Notes under the pieces: model-generated
The model's database searches: none
What the model was told of the DNA's origin: nothing
What the model saw: the letters and a program-made list of their open reading frames with translations, nothing else
In this document: one piece after another, positions 1-6,096 of the stretch
Position numbering within the stretch: the first letter of the stretch is position 1
Layout of the letters: every line of letters starts with the position of its first letter
DNA from: an uncultured Eubacteriales bacterium
Lineage (GTDB): Bacteria > Bacillota > Clostridia > Christensenellales > Borkfalkiaceae
Assembly: GCA_958421945.1 (NCBI GenBank)
Contig: CATZMZ010000016.1
Span: 1-14,512 of the forward strand
DNA: 14,512 nucleotides
Reading direction: 5' to 3'
Position numbers and translations under genes: made by a program

Positions 1-79
1 AATTTTGATACAGACTGCACATCCCGCGGACTTTTCGTGTAAAGGTTCAGAGGGGTGTGCATCTTTTCATGATACGTTT

Positions 80-520
80 TTAATCATGGTGTGCATTTTC
101 ATATGCTCTTCGTACATCCTCCGGCAATCCGTCAGGAATCATGCTCTGTACTTGATCTTCACTGCCATACCGCGTTGCCTGCTCATAGTACCAGCACTTG
201 AATTTCAGCATATCCAACGCTTTATTCATGTGGACAAGCTCTGCCTCAAGTCTCTCTCTTTGCTTTTCAACGAGTGCTTTTCTCTGAGGATAGGTGGATG
301 CACCCTCTACGCACAAATCCATGAATTGTTTAATATCCTTGATTTCCATGCCGGATTTCTTCAAGCACTCGATGACCCGCAGTGCTTCCATTTCGCTATC
401 GCTGAATTTACGGATGCCCGATACTCTTTCCATATTCGGGAAAAGTCCCTGTTTATCATAGTAACGCAAGGTGGAAATGGGCAATCCGAACATTTGTGAA
501 ACTTGTCCAATCGTAAACAT
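80..520 (-). CDS. MerR-family transcriptional regulator, AdhR-like, with conserved Cys52
   Basis: A 146-residue MerR-type activator. Residues 1-70 form the winged-helix DNA-binding domain: FTIGQVSQMFGLPISTLRYY at the start, then the wing with GIRKF and the SGMEIKDIKQF segment. Residues 78-120 are the long dimerisation helix (KQRERLEAELVHMNKALDML), followed by a short tail with no obvious metal- or drug-binding domain. Cys52 (in IECLKKSG) is where the AdhR/aldehyde-responsive branch has its conserved sensing cysteine, and Cys70 is nearby. The ATG is preceded by AGGAG at good spacing. The gene is divergent from a reductase–hydrolase pair whose promoter has a 19-bp spacer, so it probably activates that pair in response to electrophiles or aldehydes. 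The family call is firm; the inducer is an inference from Cys52 and the neighbours. Confidence 0.9.
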   Translation of the reverse strand: MFTIGQVSQMFGLPISTLRYYDKQGLFPNMERVSGIRKFSDSEMEALRVIECLKKSGMEIKDIKQFMDLCVEGASTYPQRKALVEKQRERLEAELVHMNKALDMLKFKCWYYEQATRYGSEDQVQSMIPDGLPEDVRRAYENAHHD

Positions 521-562
521 AAAATCTCCTAAAAAATTTACAAATAAATTTTCAGAAACCTC

Positions 563-593
563 TTGACATAAAGTCAGGTTTAGGTGCTATTAT
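563..593 (+). promoter_or_regulatory. MerR-type promoter of the reductase–hydrolase operon (19-bp spacer)
   Basis: A -35 TTGACA at 563-568 and a -10 TATTAT at 588-593 are separated by 19 bp. That over-long spacer is typical of promoters activated by MerR-family proteins, which distort the DNA to bring the two hexamers into register. The ATG of the reductase follows about 50 bp downstream. Confidence 0.65.
566..585. promoter_or_regulatory. Candidate MerR operator dyad inside the promoter spacer
   Basis: An imperfect inverted repeat, ACnTAAA-n6-TTTAnGT, centred at 575/576, lies mostly between the -35 and -10 hexamers, where MerR-family dimers bind. A nested TGAC-n5-GTCA dyad (564-576) overlaps the -35. 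The exact half-sites cannot be fixed from one sequence. Confidence 0.4.
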
Positions 594-644
594 TAGTATA
601 GCATAAACGTACAACAAATGCAATACATAAAGGAGATTTTTTTG

Positions 645-1184
645 ATGTGTAAAAATGTTTTAATTCTTTCTTCCAGTCCTCGCAAGGGCGGCAATTCCGA
701 GACGCTGGCGTCGGCTTTTGCCAAGGGCGCGCAGGAAGCGGGCAATCAGGTGGAGACTGTGTATCTGAGGGAAATGCAGTACTGCTTCTGCAAGGGCTGT
801 CTTGCCTGTCAGAAGCTGGGGCACTGTGTTATTAAGGATGACGCAGTGGAGATCGTGACCAAGATGCACGATGCCGATGTGCTGGTGTTTGCTACCCCTG
901 TCTACTATTACAGCGTCAGCGGTCAGCTCAAGACCATGCTGGATCGTTCCAATCCGCTATTCGGCACAGACTATGCCTTCACGAAGGCTTACCTGCTGGC
1001 GACGGCGGCGGAGGATGAATCGGAAACGGTGGAAGGCACCGTCAAGGCGGTACAAGGCTGGGTGGACTGTTTTGACCGCTGTGAATTGGCAGGCACCGTA
1101 TTTGCCGGCGGTGTAACCGATGTGGGCGAAATTGCCGGACACCCTGCATTGGAAAAAGCACATCAGATGGGAAAGGAGATTTGA
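645..1184 (+). CDS. NAD(P)H-dependent FMN reductase / iron-sulfur flavoprotein-like
   Basis: A 179-residue flavodoxin-fold protein of the NADPH-dependent FMN reductase family, expected to be cytoplasmic. The N-terminal phosphate-binding loop is SSSPRKGGNSET (9-20), and ATPVYYYSVSGQLKTMLDR (83-101) is the FMN-contacting strand and helix. Between them is a cysteine-rich segment, C49-x2-C52-x2-C55-x5-C61, with another Cys at 47. This spacing fits the compact CX2CX2CX4-7C motif of iron-sulfur flavoproteins, so a [4Fe-4S] cluster is possible but unproven; related reductases carry similar cysteines. I chose the ATG at 645 because AGGAG (631-635) lies just upstream; an upstream in-frame ATG at 618 has no such site and would add nine unlikely residues. 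It is first in the MerR-controlled operon and probably reduces quinone-like or other electrophilic compounds. Confidence 0.88.
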   Translation: MCKNVLILSSSPRKGGNSETLASAFAKGAQEAGNQVETVYLREMQYCFCKGCLACQKLGHCVIKDDAVEIVTKMHDADVLVFATPVYYYSVSGQLKTMLDRSNPLFGTDYAFTKAYLLATAAEDESETVEGTVKAVQGWVDCFDRCELAGTVFAGGVTDVGEIAGHPALEKAHQMGKEI

Positions 1185-1187
1185 ATC

Positions 1188-1238
1188 ATGGCAGTAAACG
1201 ACGCAGAATACGCAAAAGAGACAACCGAGGAGGTTTGA
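1188..1238 (+). CDS. 16-residue small ORF between reductase and hydrolase, possible gene remnant
   Basis: An ATG at 1188, with GGAGA about nine bases upstream (overlapping the end of the reductase gene), opens a 16-residue reading frame, MAVNDAEYAKETTEEV. It ends in TGA within the ribosome binding region of the hydrolase. It may be a real micropeptide, a translational-coupling leader, or the fused ends of a deleted gene. I recognise no family, and nothing beyond the start signals supports translation. Confidence 0.3.
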   Translation: MAVNDAEYAKETTEEV

Positions 1239-1241
1239 ATT

Positions 1242-2213
1242 ATGGAAAAGCTGAATTTGACACAGGAATGGGACAAGGTGTTTCCCAAAAGCGATAAGGT
1301 CGATCATCGAAAAGTGACCTTCCATAACCGCTACGGAATTACGCTGGCAGCGGATCTGTACACGCCGAAAGGCGCAGAGAGCAAGTTGCCCGCCATAGCC
1401 GTCAGCGGCCCCTTCGGCGCGGTGAAGGAGCAGTCCTCCGGCCTGTATGCACAGAAAATGGCAGAGTTGGGCTTTCTGACACTGGCCTTTGACCCGTCCT
1501 ACACCGGCGAGAGCGGCGGCACGCCCCGATATGTGGCGTCGCCGGACATCAACACCGAGGATTTCTGCGCGGCGGTGGATTTCCTCTCTGCGCAGGAGAA
1601 TGTAGACCCCGAGCGCATCGGCATCATCGGTATCTGCGGCTGGGGCGGCATGGCAATAAACGCTGCCGCCATCGACACCCGTATCAAGGCAACCGCTGCC
1701 ATGACCATGTACGACATGACTCGTGTGAACGCCAATGGATATTTTGACAGCGAAAATAACGCCGATGCCCGTTACGCAAAGAAACAGGCAATGAATGCCC
1801 AGCGCACCGCCGACTACAAAAACGGCACCTATGCCCTGGCGGGCGGTGTAGTCGATCCGTTGCCGGAGGATGCCCCGCAGTTTGTGAAGGACTACTACGG
1901 TTATTATAAAACCCAGCGTGGCTACCATCCCCGCTCTCTCAATTCCAATGGAGGCTGGAATGTAACTTCCTCGCTGTCCTTTATGAATATGCCGATTTTG
2001 CAGTATGCCGGTGAGATTCGCTCTGCTGTTCTGCTGGTGCATGGGGAAAAGGCGCATTCCCGCTATTTCAGTGAGGGTGCTTACGAAAAGCTGACCGGAG
2101 ATAACAAGGAGTTGATGATCATTCCGGGGGCAAACCATGTTGACCTCTATGACAACCTGGCGGCAATCCCCTTTGAAAAACTGAGAAGTTTCTTTGAGGA
2201 ATTCTTGAAATGA
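1242..2213 (+). CDS. Alpha/beta hydrolase, GxC elbow type
   Basis: A 323-residue alpha/beta hydrolase of the YcjY-like/dienelactone-hydrolase-related group, with no signal peptide and presumably cytoplasmic. Strand and oxyanion region: LPAIAVSGPFGAVKEQ (49-64). The nucleophile elbow is IGIIGICGWGGMA (126-138), with Cys132 where most relatives have the catalytic residue and no serine in the turn. The late acid/strand segment is VLLVHGEKAHSRYFSE (263-278), and the catalytic histidine is probably His299 in PGANHVDLYD. An AGGAGG site (1228-1233) precedes the ATG. It is the last gene of the MerR-regulated pair and ends with no obvious plus-strand terminator. Of 23 leucines, 13 are CTG, 7 TTG and 3 CTC, with no CTT or TTA, unlike polA next door. 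The family is secure; the substrate is unknown. Confidence 0.88.
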   Translation: MEKLNLTQEWDKVFPKSDKVDHRKVTFHNRYGITLAADLYTPKGAESKLPAIAVSGPFGAVKEQSSGLYAQKMAELGFLTLAFDPSYTGESGGTPRYVASPDINTEDFCAAVDFLSAQENVDPERIGIIGICGWGGMAINAAAIDTRIKATAAMTMYDMTRVNANGYFDSENNADARYAKKQAMNAQRTADYKNGTYALAGGVVDPLPEDAPQFVKDYYGYYKTQRGYHPRSLNSNGGWNVTSSLSFMNMPILQYAGEIRSAVLLVHGEKAHSRYFSEGAYEKLTGDNKELMIIPGANHVDLYDNLAAIPFEKLRSFFEEFLK

Positions 2214-2285
2214 AAACCATTTTGCGGTGGCATCTCCGTTGCACTTTTTAATTATTCCCTTTATGGCTATACACACCCTCCAAAC

Positions 2286-2372
2286 CTTTCGTTAAAAAGT
2301 TCGTACGCAAAAACACAAAAAGGCTCTACGGTGACCATTCCTCGGTTACCATAGAGCCTGCTTTCGTTAAAA
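2286..2372. repeat. 12-bp direct repeat flanking a stem-loop
   Basis: CTTTCGTTAAAA occurs at 2286-2297 and again at 2361-2372, 75 bp apart, bracketing the hairpin at 2321-2359. It could mark a small duplication of a terminator unit or a remnant of insertion; the sequence alone does not decide. Confidence 0.5.
2321..2359 (-). terminator. Strong stem-loop, probable minus-strand terminator
   Basis: Two 16-base arms (2321-2336 and 2344-2359) pair with only two mismatches around a 7-base loop. Read on the minus strand, the stem is followed by TTTTTGTGTTTTTGCG, a good U-rich tract. It lies downstream of tRNA-Leu, so it may be a second terminator for that gene. It may also stop read-through from the hydrolase side, but the plus-strand flank (GCTTTCGTT) is poor. 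Confidence 0.65.
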
Positions 2373-2380
2373 GGTATGGG

Positions 2381-2403
2381 AAAGCCCTTGCAAACGGGGC
2401 TTT
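2381..2403. other. Small stem-loop between the two terminators
   Basis: AAAGCCC (2381-2387) pairs perfectly with GGGCTTT (2397-2403) around a 9-base loop. No T-run follows on either strand, so it is not a convincing terminator. It shares the TTGCAA word with neighbouring sequence. Confidence 0.4.
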
Positions 2404-2412
2404 TGCAAAAAG

Positions 2413-2444
2413 AAGACCTTACAAGCAAAAACTTGCAAGGTCTT
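2413..2444 (-). terminator. Rho-independent terminator of tRNA-Leu
   Basis: Arms 2413-2425 and 2432-2444 form a 13-bp stem with one A·C mismatch and a CAAAAA loop. On the minus strand it begins one base after the tRNA CCA and is followed by CTTTTTGC, giving a standard terminator immediately behind the tRNA. Confidence 0.75.
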
Positions 2445-2445
2445 T

Positions 2446-2533
2446 TGGTGCCGAAGGCGGGACTTGAACCCGCACGGAGGATTAGTCCACCGGATTTTGA
2501 GTCCGGCGCGTCTGCCAGTTTCACCACTTCGGC
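2446..2533 (-). tRNA. tRNA-Leu (anticodon CAA)
   Basis: An 88-base class II tRNA. The acceptor arms GCCGAAG (5' end at 2533) and CTTCGGC pair fully, then A73 and an encoded CCA (2446-2448). The anticodon stem CCGGA/TCCGG closes the loop CTCAAAA, giving anticodon CAA at 2497-2499, which reads UUG. The T arm is GCGGG-TTCAAGT-CCCGC. The long variable arm contains GGA-CTAA-TCC, and the D loop has the expected TGG. The 3' end faces the MerR/reductase/hydrolase cassette. Confidence 0.97.
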
Positions 2534-2713
2534 TTTCTCTATTCTCTTTTAGTCCGCGTTTTTCGTTGCTTTTTGCGTTTCTTTTTGTTAAAATTAGTAT
2601 ATAATCAGTTTATATCCGATTATCATCATTCGCTTTTTTTAGCTTCGTTTTTCGCTTGCCCTATGATAATAGCATATTTCTGCGTTTTTTGCAAGCATAT
2701 GGAGAGGGTTTTT

Positions 2714-5344
2714 ATGGAAAAATTAGTTCTTATCGACGGTAACAGTCTTATTAACCGCGCTTTTTACGCAATGCCGCTTCTTACCACCAAGTCCGGTGTA
2801 TATACCAACGCCGTTTACGGGTTTATGAATATGTTTTTCAAAATGCTTGCGGACGTTAAGCCCTCTCGCGTTGCGGTTGCGTTCGACGTTCACGCGCCAA
2901 CCTTTCGGCACGAAATGTTTAAAGATTACAAAGGCACGCGGAAGCCTATGCCGGAAGAACTTCGCCCGCAGTTGCCGCTTTTGAAAAGCTTGCTTTCGCT
3001 GATGGGGGTTTACACGATTGAAAAAGCGGGCTTGGAGGCGGACGACATTATCGGAACGATTGCCAAAAACACGCCTTTTAAGACCATAATCTTTACGGGC
3101 GACAAGGATTCCTTTCAGCTTGTGGACGACAAAACGGAAATTCATTTTACCCGTCGCGGCATAACCGAAACGGAGCTTTACGACGCTGCGAATTTTAAGG
3201 AAAAAACCGGCATAACTCCCGTTCAGGTCATCGACCTTAAAGCGCTTATGGGCGACAGTTCCGACAACATTCCCGGAATTCAAGGCGTCGGCGAAAAAAC
3301 CGCGCTTTCACTTATTCAGGCTTACCAAACGGTGGATAACCTTTACGCGCACACCGACGAGCTTAAAGGCAAGCTTAAAGAACGGGTCGAAAACGGCAAG
3401 GCGTCCGCCGAGCTTTCGCGCACGCTGGCGACGATTGACACCGCTTGCGATATTAAATTCGATACCGACGCGATGAAATTTTCTCTGCCGCTATCCCCCG
3501 AAGTTAAAGCCGAGTTCGTTAAGCTGGAATTTAAATCGCTTTATTCGCGGGCGGAGCTGTTTTCTTCGGATAACTTTCGCAGCGCAAGCGAAGAAAAAGC
3601 GGACATATCCGTCGAAACGGGTAATCACGACCAAACGCCCGACGCTTCGGGCGAAAACGGAGAAAACTTTTGCAAAGTTCTTCCCGTAACCTCGCTAAAC
3701 GATAACGAAGTAGCGAAGACGATCGAAAACGCCGCCGAGCTTGCGCTCGTGATTTCGACCGACAAAATCAACCTGTCCGACGGAAAAGCGGAAATTGTTT
3801 TTCCTATAAAGGTGATGCTGATCGACGACGGATTTTCGCTTTCGGAAATTATAGGCTTTTTATCGCCGATTTTTACGGGCGAAAAGCCGCTTATCGTGTT
3901 CGACAAAAAGCATCTTAAACACATATTAAAGGACGATTTCGGTGCGGAGCTTACCGCGCCGTGCGAGGATTTGGGAATAATAAAATATCTTGCCGATTAC
4001 TCTGGCAAAGCCGAAAGCCTTTCCGACGTTCTGCTTGAATACGGAACGGACGAAAAATTGCCGGCTTTTTCCGCGTTTTCCGTCTATCGTCGGCTTAAAG
4101 CCAAGCTTAAAGAGGAAAACATGGAGGAACTTTACGAAAAAACCGAGCTTCCGCTTGCGGACGTCTTGTTCGATATGGAAGAAACGGGTTTTAAGGTGGA
4201 CTACGCCGCGCTTGACGAAACGAGCAAAAAATACCGCGCGTTTTTAACGGAAACGGAACAGAAAATCCGCGATTTGTCGGGCGAACCGGAGTTGAACGTT
4301 AATTCCCCAAAACAGCTCGGCGAGGTGCTTTTTGAAAAACTTAAAATCGGGAAAGGCAAAAAAACCAAGTCGGGATACTCTACCACCGCCGATATTTTAG
4401 AGAGTTTAGAGGACGCGCACCCCGTCGTGCCGCTTATTTTGAAATACAGGCGAATTCAGAAACTTCAATCCACCTACGTGGAGGGGTTTAAGCCGCTTAT
4501 CGACAAGAAAACGGGGCTTATAAAAACGTCATTTAATCAGACGGTTACAAGCACGGGCAGACTTTCTTCTAAAGAACCGAACCTGCAAAACATTCCCGTC
4601 CGCGACGAGGAAGGCAAGGAACTGCGTAAATTTTTCGTTCCGAGAAGCAGTGACAGAATCCTTATAAGCGCGGACTATTCGCAGATAGAACTCCGTTTGC
4701 TTGCGGCTTTTTCGGGTTGCCGCGCATTGATTGACGCGTTTAACCGCGGTGACGACGTCCATGCCGAAACCGCCGCGAAAGTGTTTAACGTTCCGCAAAA
4801 TGCCGTTACCCCCGAAATGCGCCGCAGCGCGAAAGCGGTAAACTTCGGCATAATTTACGGAATTTCCGAATACGGGCTGGCAAAAAACATAAAAACCTCC
4901 GCGGGGCAGGCGCGCGAATATATTTCCGCGTATTTCAGAGAATACCCCGAGGTTAAAAAATATATGGACGATAACGTCGCTTTTGCCAAAGCGCACGGGT
5001 ATGCGGTTACGATGCTCGGCAGGCGCAGGTATATAGGGGAGCTTTCCTCGTCTAACTATAATTTAAGGGCGTTCGGCGAGCGCGCGGCGATGAATATGCC
5101 CTTGCAAGGCAGTGCGGCGGACATTATCAAGGTCGCAATGATAAACGTTTACGAGCGGCTTAACCGCGAAAAACTTAAATCCAAACTGATTTTGCAAATT
5201 CACGACGAGCTTATTATCGACGCATATAAATCCGAGCGCGAAGCGGTGGAAAAAATCCTCGTTGAGGAAATGGGCGGCGCGGCAAAGCTTTCCGTTCCGC
5301 TTACCGTGGGGCTTGGCGTGGGAGAAACCTGGTATGACGCGTAA
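2714..5344 (+). CDS. polA: DNA polymerase I
   Basis: An 876-residue family A DNA polymerase, used for gap repair and Okazaki fragment processing. The N-terminal 5' nuclease domain (about 1-290) has its metal-binding acidic motifs GLEADDIIG, TGDKDSFQLV and GDSSDNIPG (180-188, Asp181 and Asp184). The middle, about 300-470, should be the 3'-5' exonuclease domain, but the exo I position reads LVISTDKIN with no DxE pair, so proofreading is probably lost, as in Bacillus-type enzymes. The polymerase domain has motif A (650-661, Asp654), motif B (703-716, Arg703, Lys707, Tyr715) and motif C (His830-Asp831-Glu832). I chose the ATG at 2714 because GGAGAGGG precedes it and the protein starts with the typical MEKLVLIDGNSLINRAFYA; an upstream extension to 2573 has no family match. 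A TATAAT at 2600-2605 is the best -10 candidate, but no good -35 accompanies it. coaE follows with an overlap. Confidence 0.98.
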   Translation: MEKLVLIDGNSLINRAFYAMPLLTTKSGVYTNAVYGFMNMFFKMLADVKPSRVAVAFDVHAPTFRHEMFKDYKGTRKPMPEELRPQLPLLKSLLSLMGVYTIEKAGLEADDIIGTIAKNTPFKTIIFTGDKDSFQLVDDKTEIHFTRRGITETELYDAANFKEKTGITPVQVIDLKALMGDSSDNIPGIQGVGEKTALSLIQAYQTVDNLYAHTDELKGKLKERVENGKASAELSRTLATIDTACDIKFDTDAMKFSLPLSPEVKAEFVKLEFKSLYSRAELFSSDNFRSASEEKADISVETGNHDQTPDASGENGENFCKVLPVTSLNDNEVAKTIENAAELALVISTDKINLSDGKAEIVFPIKVMLIDDGFSLSEIIGFLSPIFTGEKPLIVFDKKHLKHILKDDFGAELTAPCEDLGIIKYLADYSGKAESLSDVLLEYGTDEKLPAFSAFSVYRRLKAKLKEENMEELYEKTELPLADVLFDMEETGFKVDYAALDETSKKYRAFLTETEQKIRDLSGEPELNVNSPKQLGEVLFEKLKIGKGKKTKSGYSTTADILESLEDAHPVVPLILKYRRIQKLQSTYVEGFKPLIDKKTGLIKTSFNQTVTSTGRLSSKEPNLQNIPVRDEEGKELRKFFVPRSSDRILISADYSQIELRLLAAFSGCRALIDAFNRGDDVHAETAAKVFNVPQNAVTPEMRRSAKAVNFGIIYGISEYGLAKNIKTSAGQAREYISAYFREYPEVKKYMDDNVAFAKAHGYAVTMLGRRRYIGELSSSNYNLRAFGERAAMNMPLQGSAADIIKVAMINVYERLNREKLKSKLILQIHDELIIDAYKSEREAVEKILVEEMGGAAKLSVPLTVGLGVGETWYDA

Positions 5345-5972
5345 CGATATTTTAACCGATTTAAAAACCACGCAAAAACGCTCGTCTTATCGCTTAATCG
5401 CGGTTACGGGCGGCATCGGAAGCGGAAAATCTACCGCGCTTTCCATATTGACGGAACGAGGATTCCCCGCCGTGTCGTGCGACGAGTTCACAAGGAAATT
5501 ATACGAAGAACATTCGGTTAAGGCTCGATTAAAAGAGCTTTTCCCCTCGGCGGTTACGGGTACGACGCGGCTTCGCGCAGATAAAAAGGCAATAGCGAGC
5601 ATTTGCTTTAACGACGACGAAAGCTATAAAAAGCTGTGTGACGCGTTGTCTATGCCGACTTTTGCCGCCGCCCGAAAAAAAGCCGACACGCTCGGAAAAT
5701 CGCACGATTTGGTATTTATGGAAGTGCCTTTGCTTTTCGAATACGGCTTGCAAAGCGAGTTTGACGAGGTTTTGGTTATAACCCGACCGCTGAACGAGCG
5801 GATTGAAAGCGTGAAAAAGCGTTCGGGGTTGACGGAAGCGGAAATCCGCGCGAGAATCGCGCGACAATTCGATTATTCGGCGGCGCGGCTATCCGATTAT
5901 ATCGTAATCGAAAACGACGGAACGAAAGAACGGCTTAAAGAAAAACTACTTTCTGCTGTTAATAAGTTATAA
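5334..5972 (+). CDS. coaE: Dephospho-CoA kinase
   Basis: A 212-residue P-loop kinase that phosphorylates the 3'-hydroxyl of dephospho-CoA, the last step of coenzyme A synthesis. The Walker A loop is GGIGSGKST (26-34), the substrate-binding Asp50 is in SCDEFTRKLY, and the conserved EVPLLFE segment is near 132-138, followed by a lid region with RIARQ. It has a 19-residue extension ahead of the usual start (LIAVTGG). The ATG at 5334 lies inside polA and overlaps its end by 11 bases, with GGAGAA at 5321-5326; the two genes are probably translationally coupled. In many Firmicutes mutM sits between polA and coaE; it is absent here. A strong stem-loop follows the stop codon. Confidence 0.95.
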   Translation: MTRNDILTDLKTTQKRSSYRLIAVTGGIGSGKSTALSILTERGFPAVSCDEFTRKLYEEHSVKARLKELFPSAVTGTTRLRADKKAIASICFNDDESYKKLCDALSMPTFAAARKKADTLGKSHDLVFMEVPLLFEYGLQSEFDEVLVITRPLNERIESVKKRSGLTEAEIRARIARQFDYSAARLSDYIVIENDGTKERLKEKLLSAVNKL

Positions 5973-5990
5973 TCGACTATATCGTAAAAG

Positions 5991-6018
5991 GGCGGCGGCA
6001 AAATTATTTGCCGCCGCC
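5991..6018. terminator. Stem-loop terminator between convergent coaE and the DUF2156–GNAT gene
   Basis: A perfect 12-bp stem, GGCGGCGGCAAA (5991-6002) with TTTGCCGCCGCC (6007-6018), closes an ATTA loop. The plus-strand side continues TAGATTTTCG and the minus-strand side CTTTTACG. Both U-tracts are short, but the position between convergent genes suggests it serves both. Confidence 0.75.
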
Positions 6019-6096
6019 TAGATTTTCGTATTAAACTAATCTGTTCGTTTTTTGCTTGTTGTTTATATAATTAAGTTTTATCGTTTCAACCTTGAC

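Noticed and set aside
54..105. Two similar GGTGTGCAT-(C)TTTTCAT words at the end of the MerR gene
   Set aside because: Only about 16 bases with differences and no element boundary or hairpin attached; probably chance or a small local duplication.
957..2276. A 439-residue ORF antisense to the reductase and hydrolase
   Set aside because: It is Gly/His/Arg-rich with no recognisable domain, and both plus-strand genes beneath it have clear motifs and ribosome binding sites. It is an artefact of GC-biased third positions.
2267..2527. An 86-residue minus-strand ORF starting MVKLADAPDSKSGG
   Set aside because: It is the translation of the tRNA-Leu gene and its terminator region, a well-known false protein.
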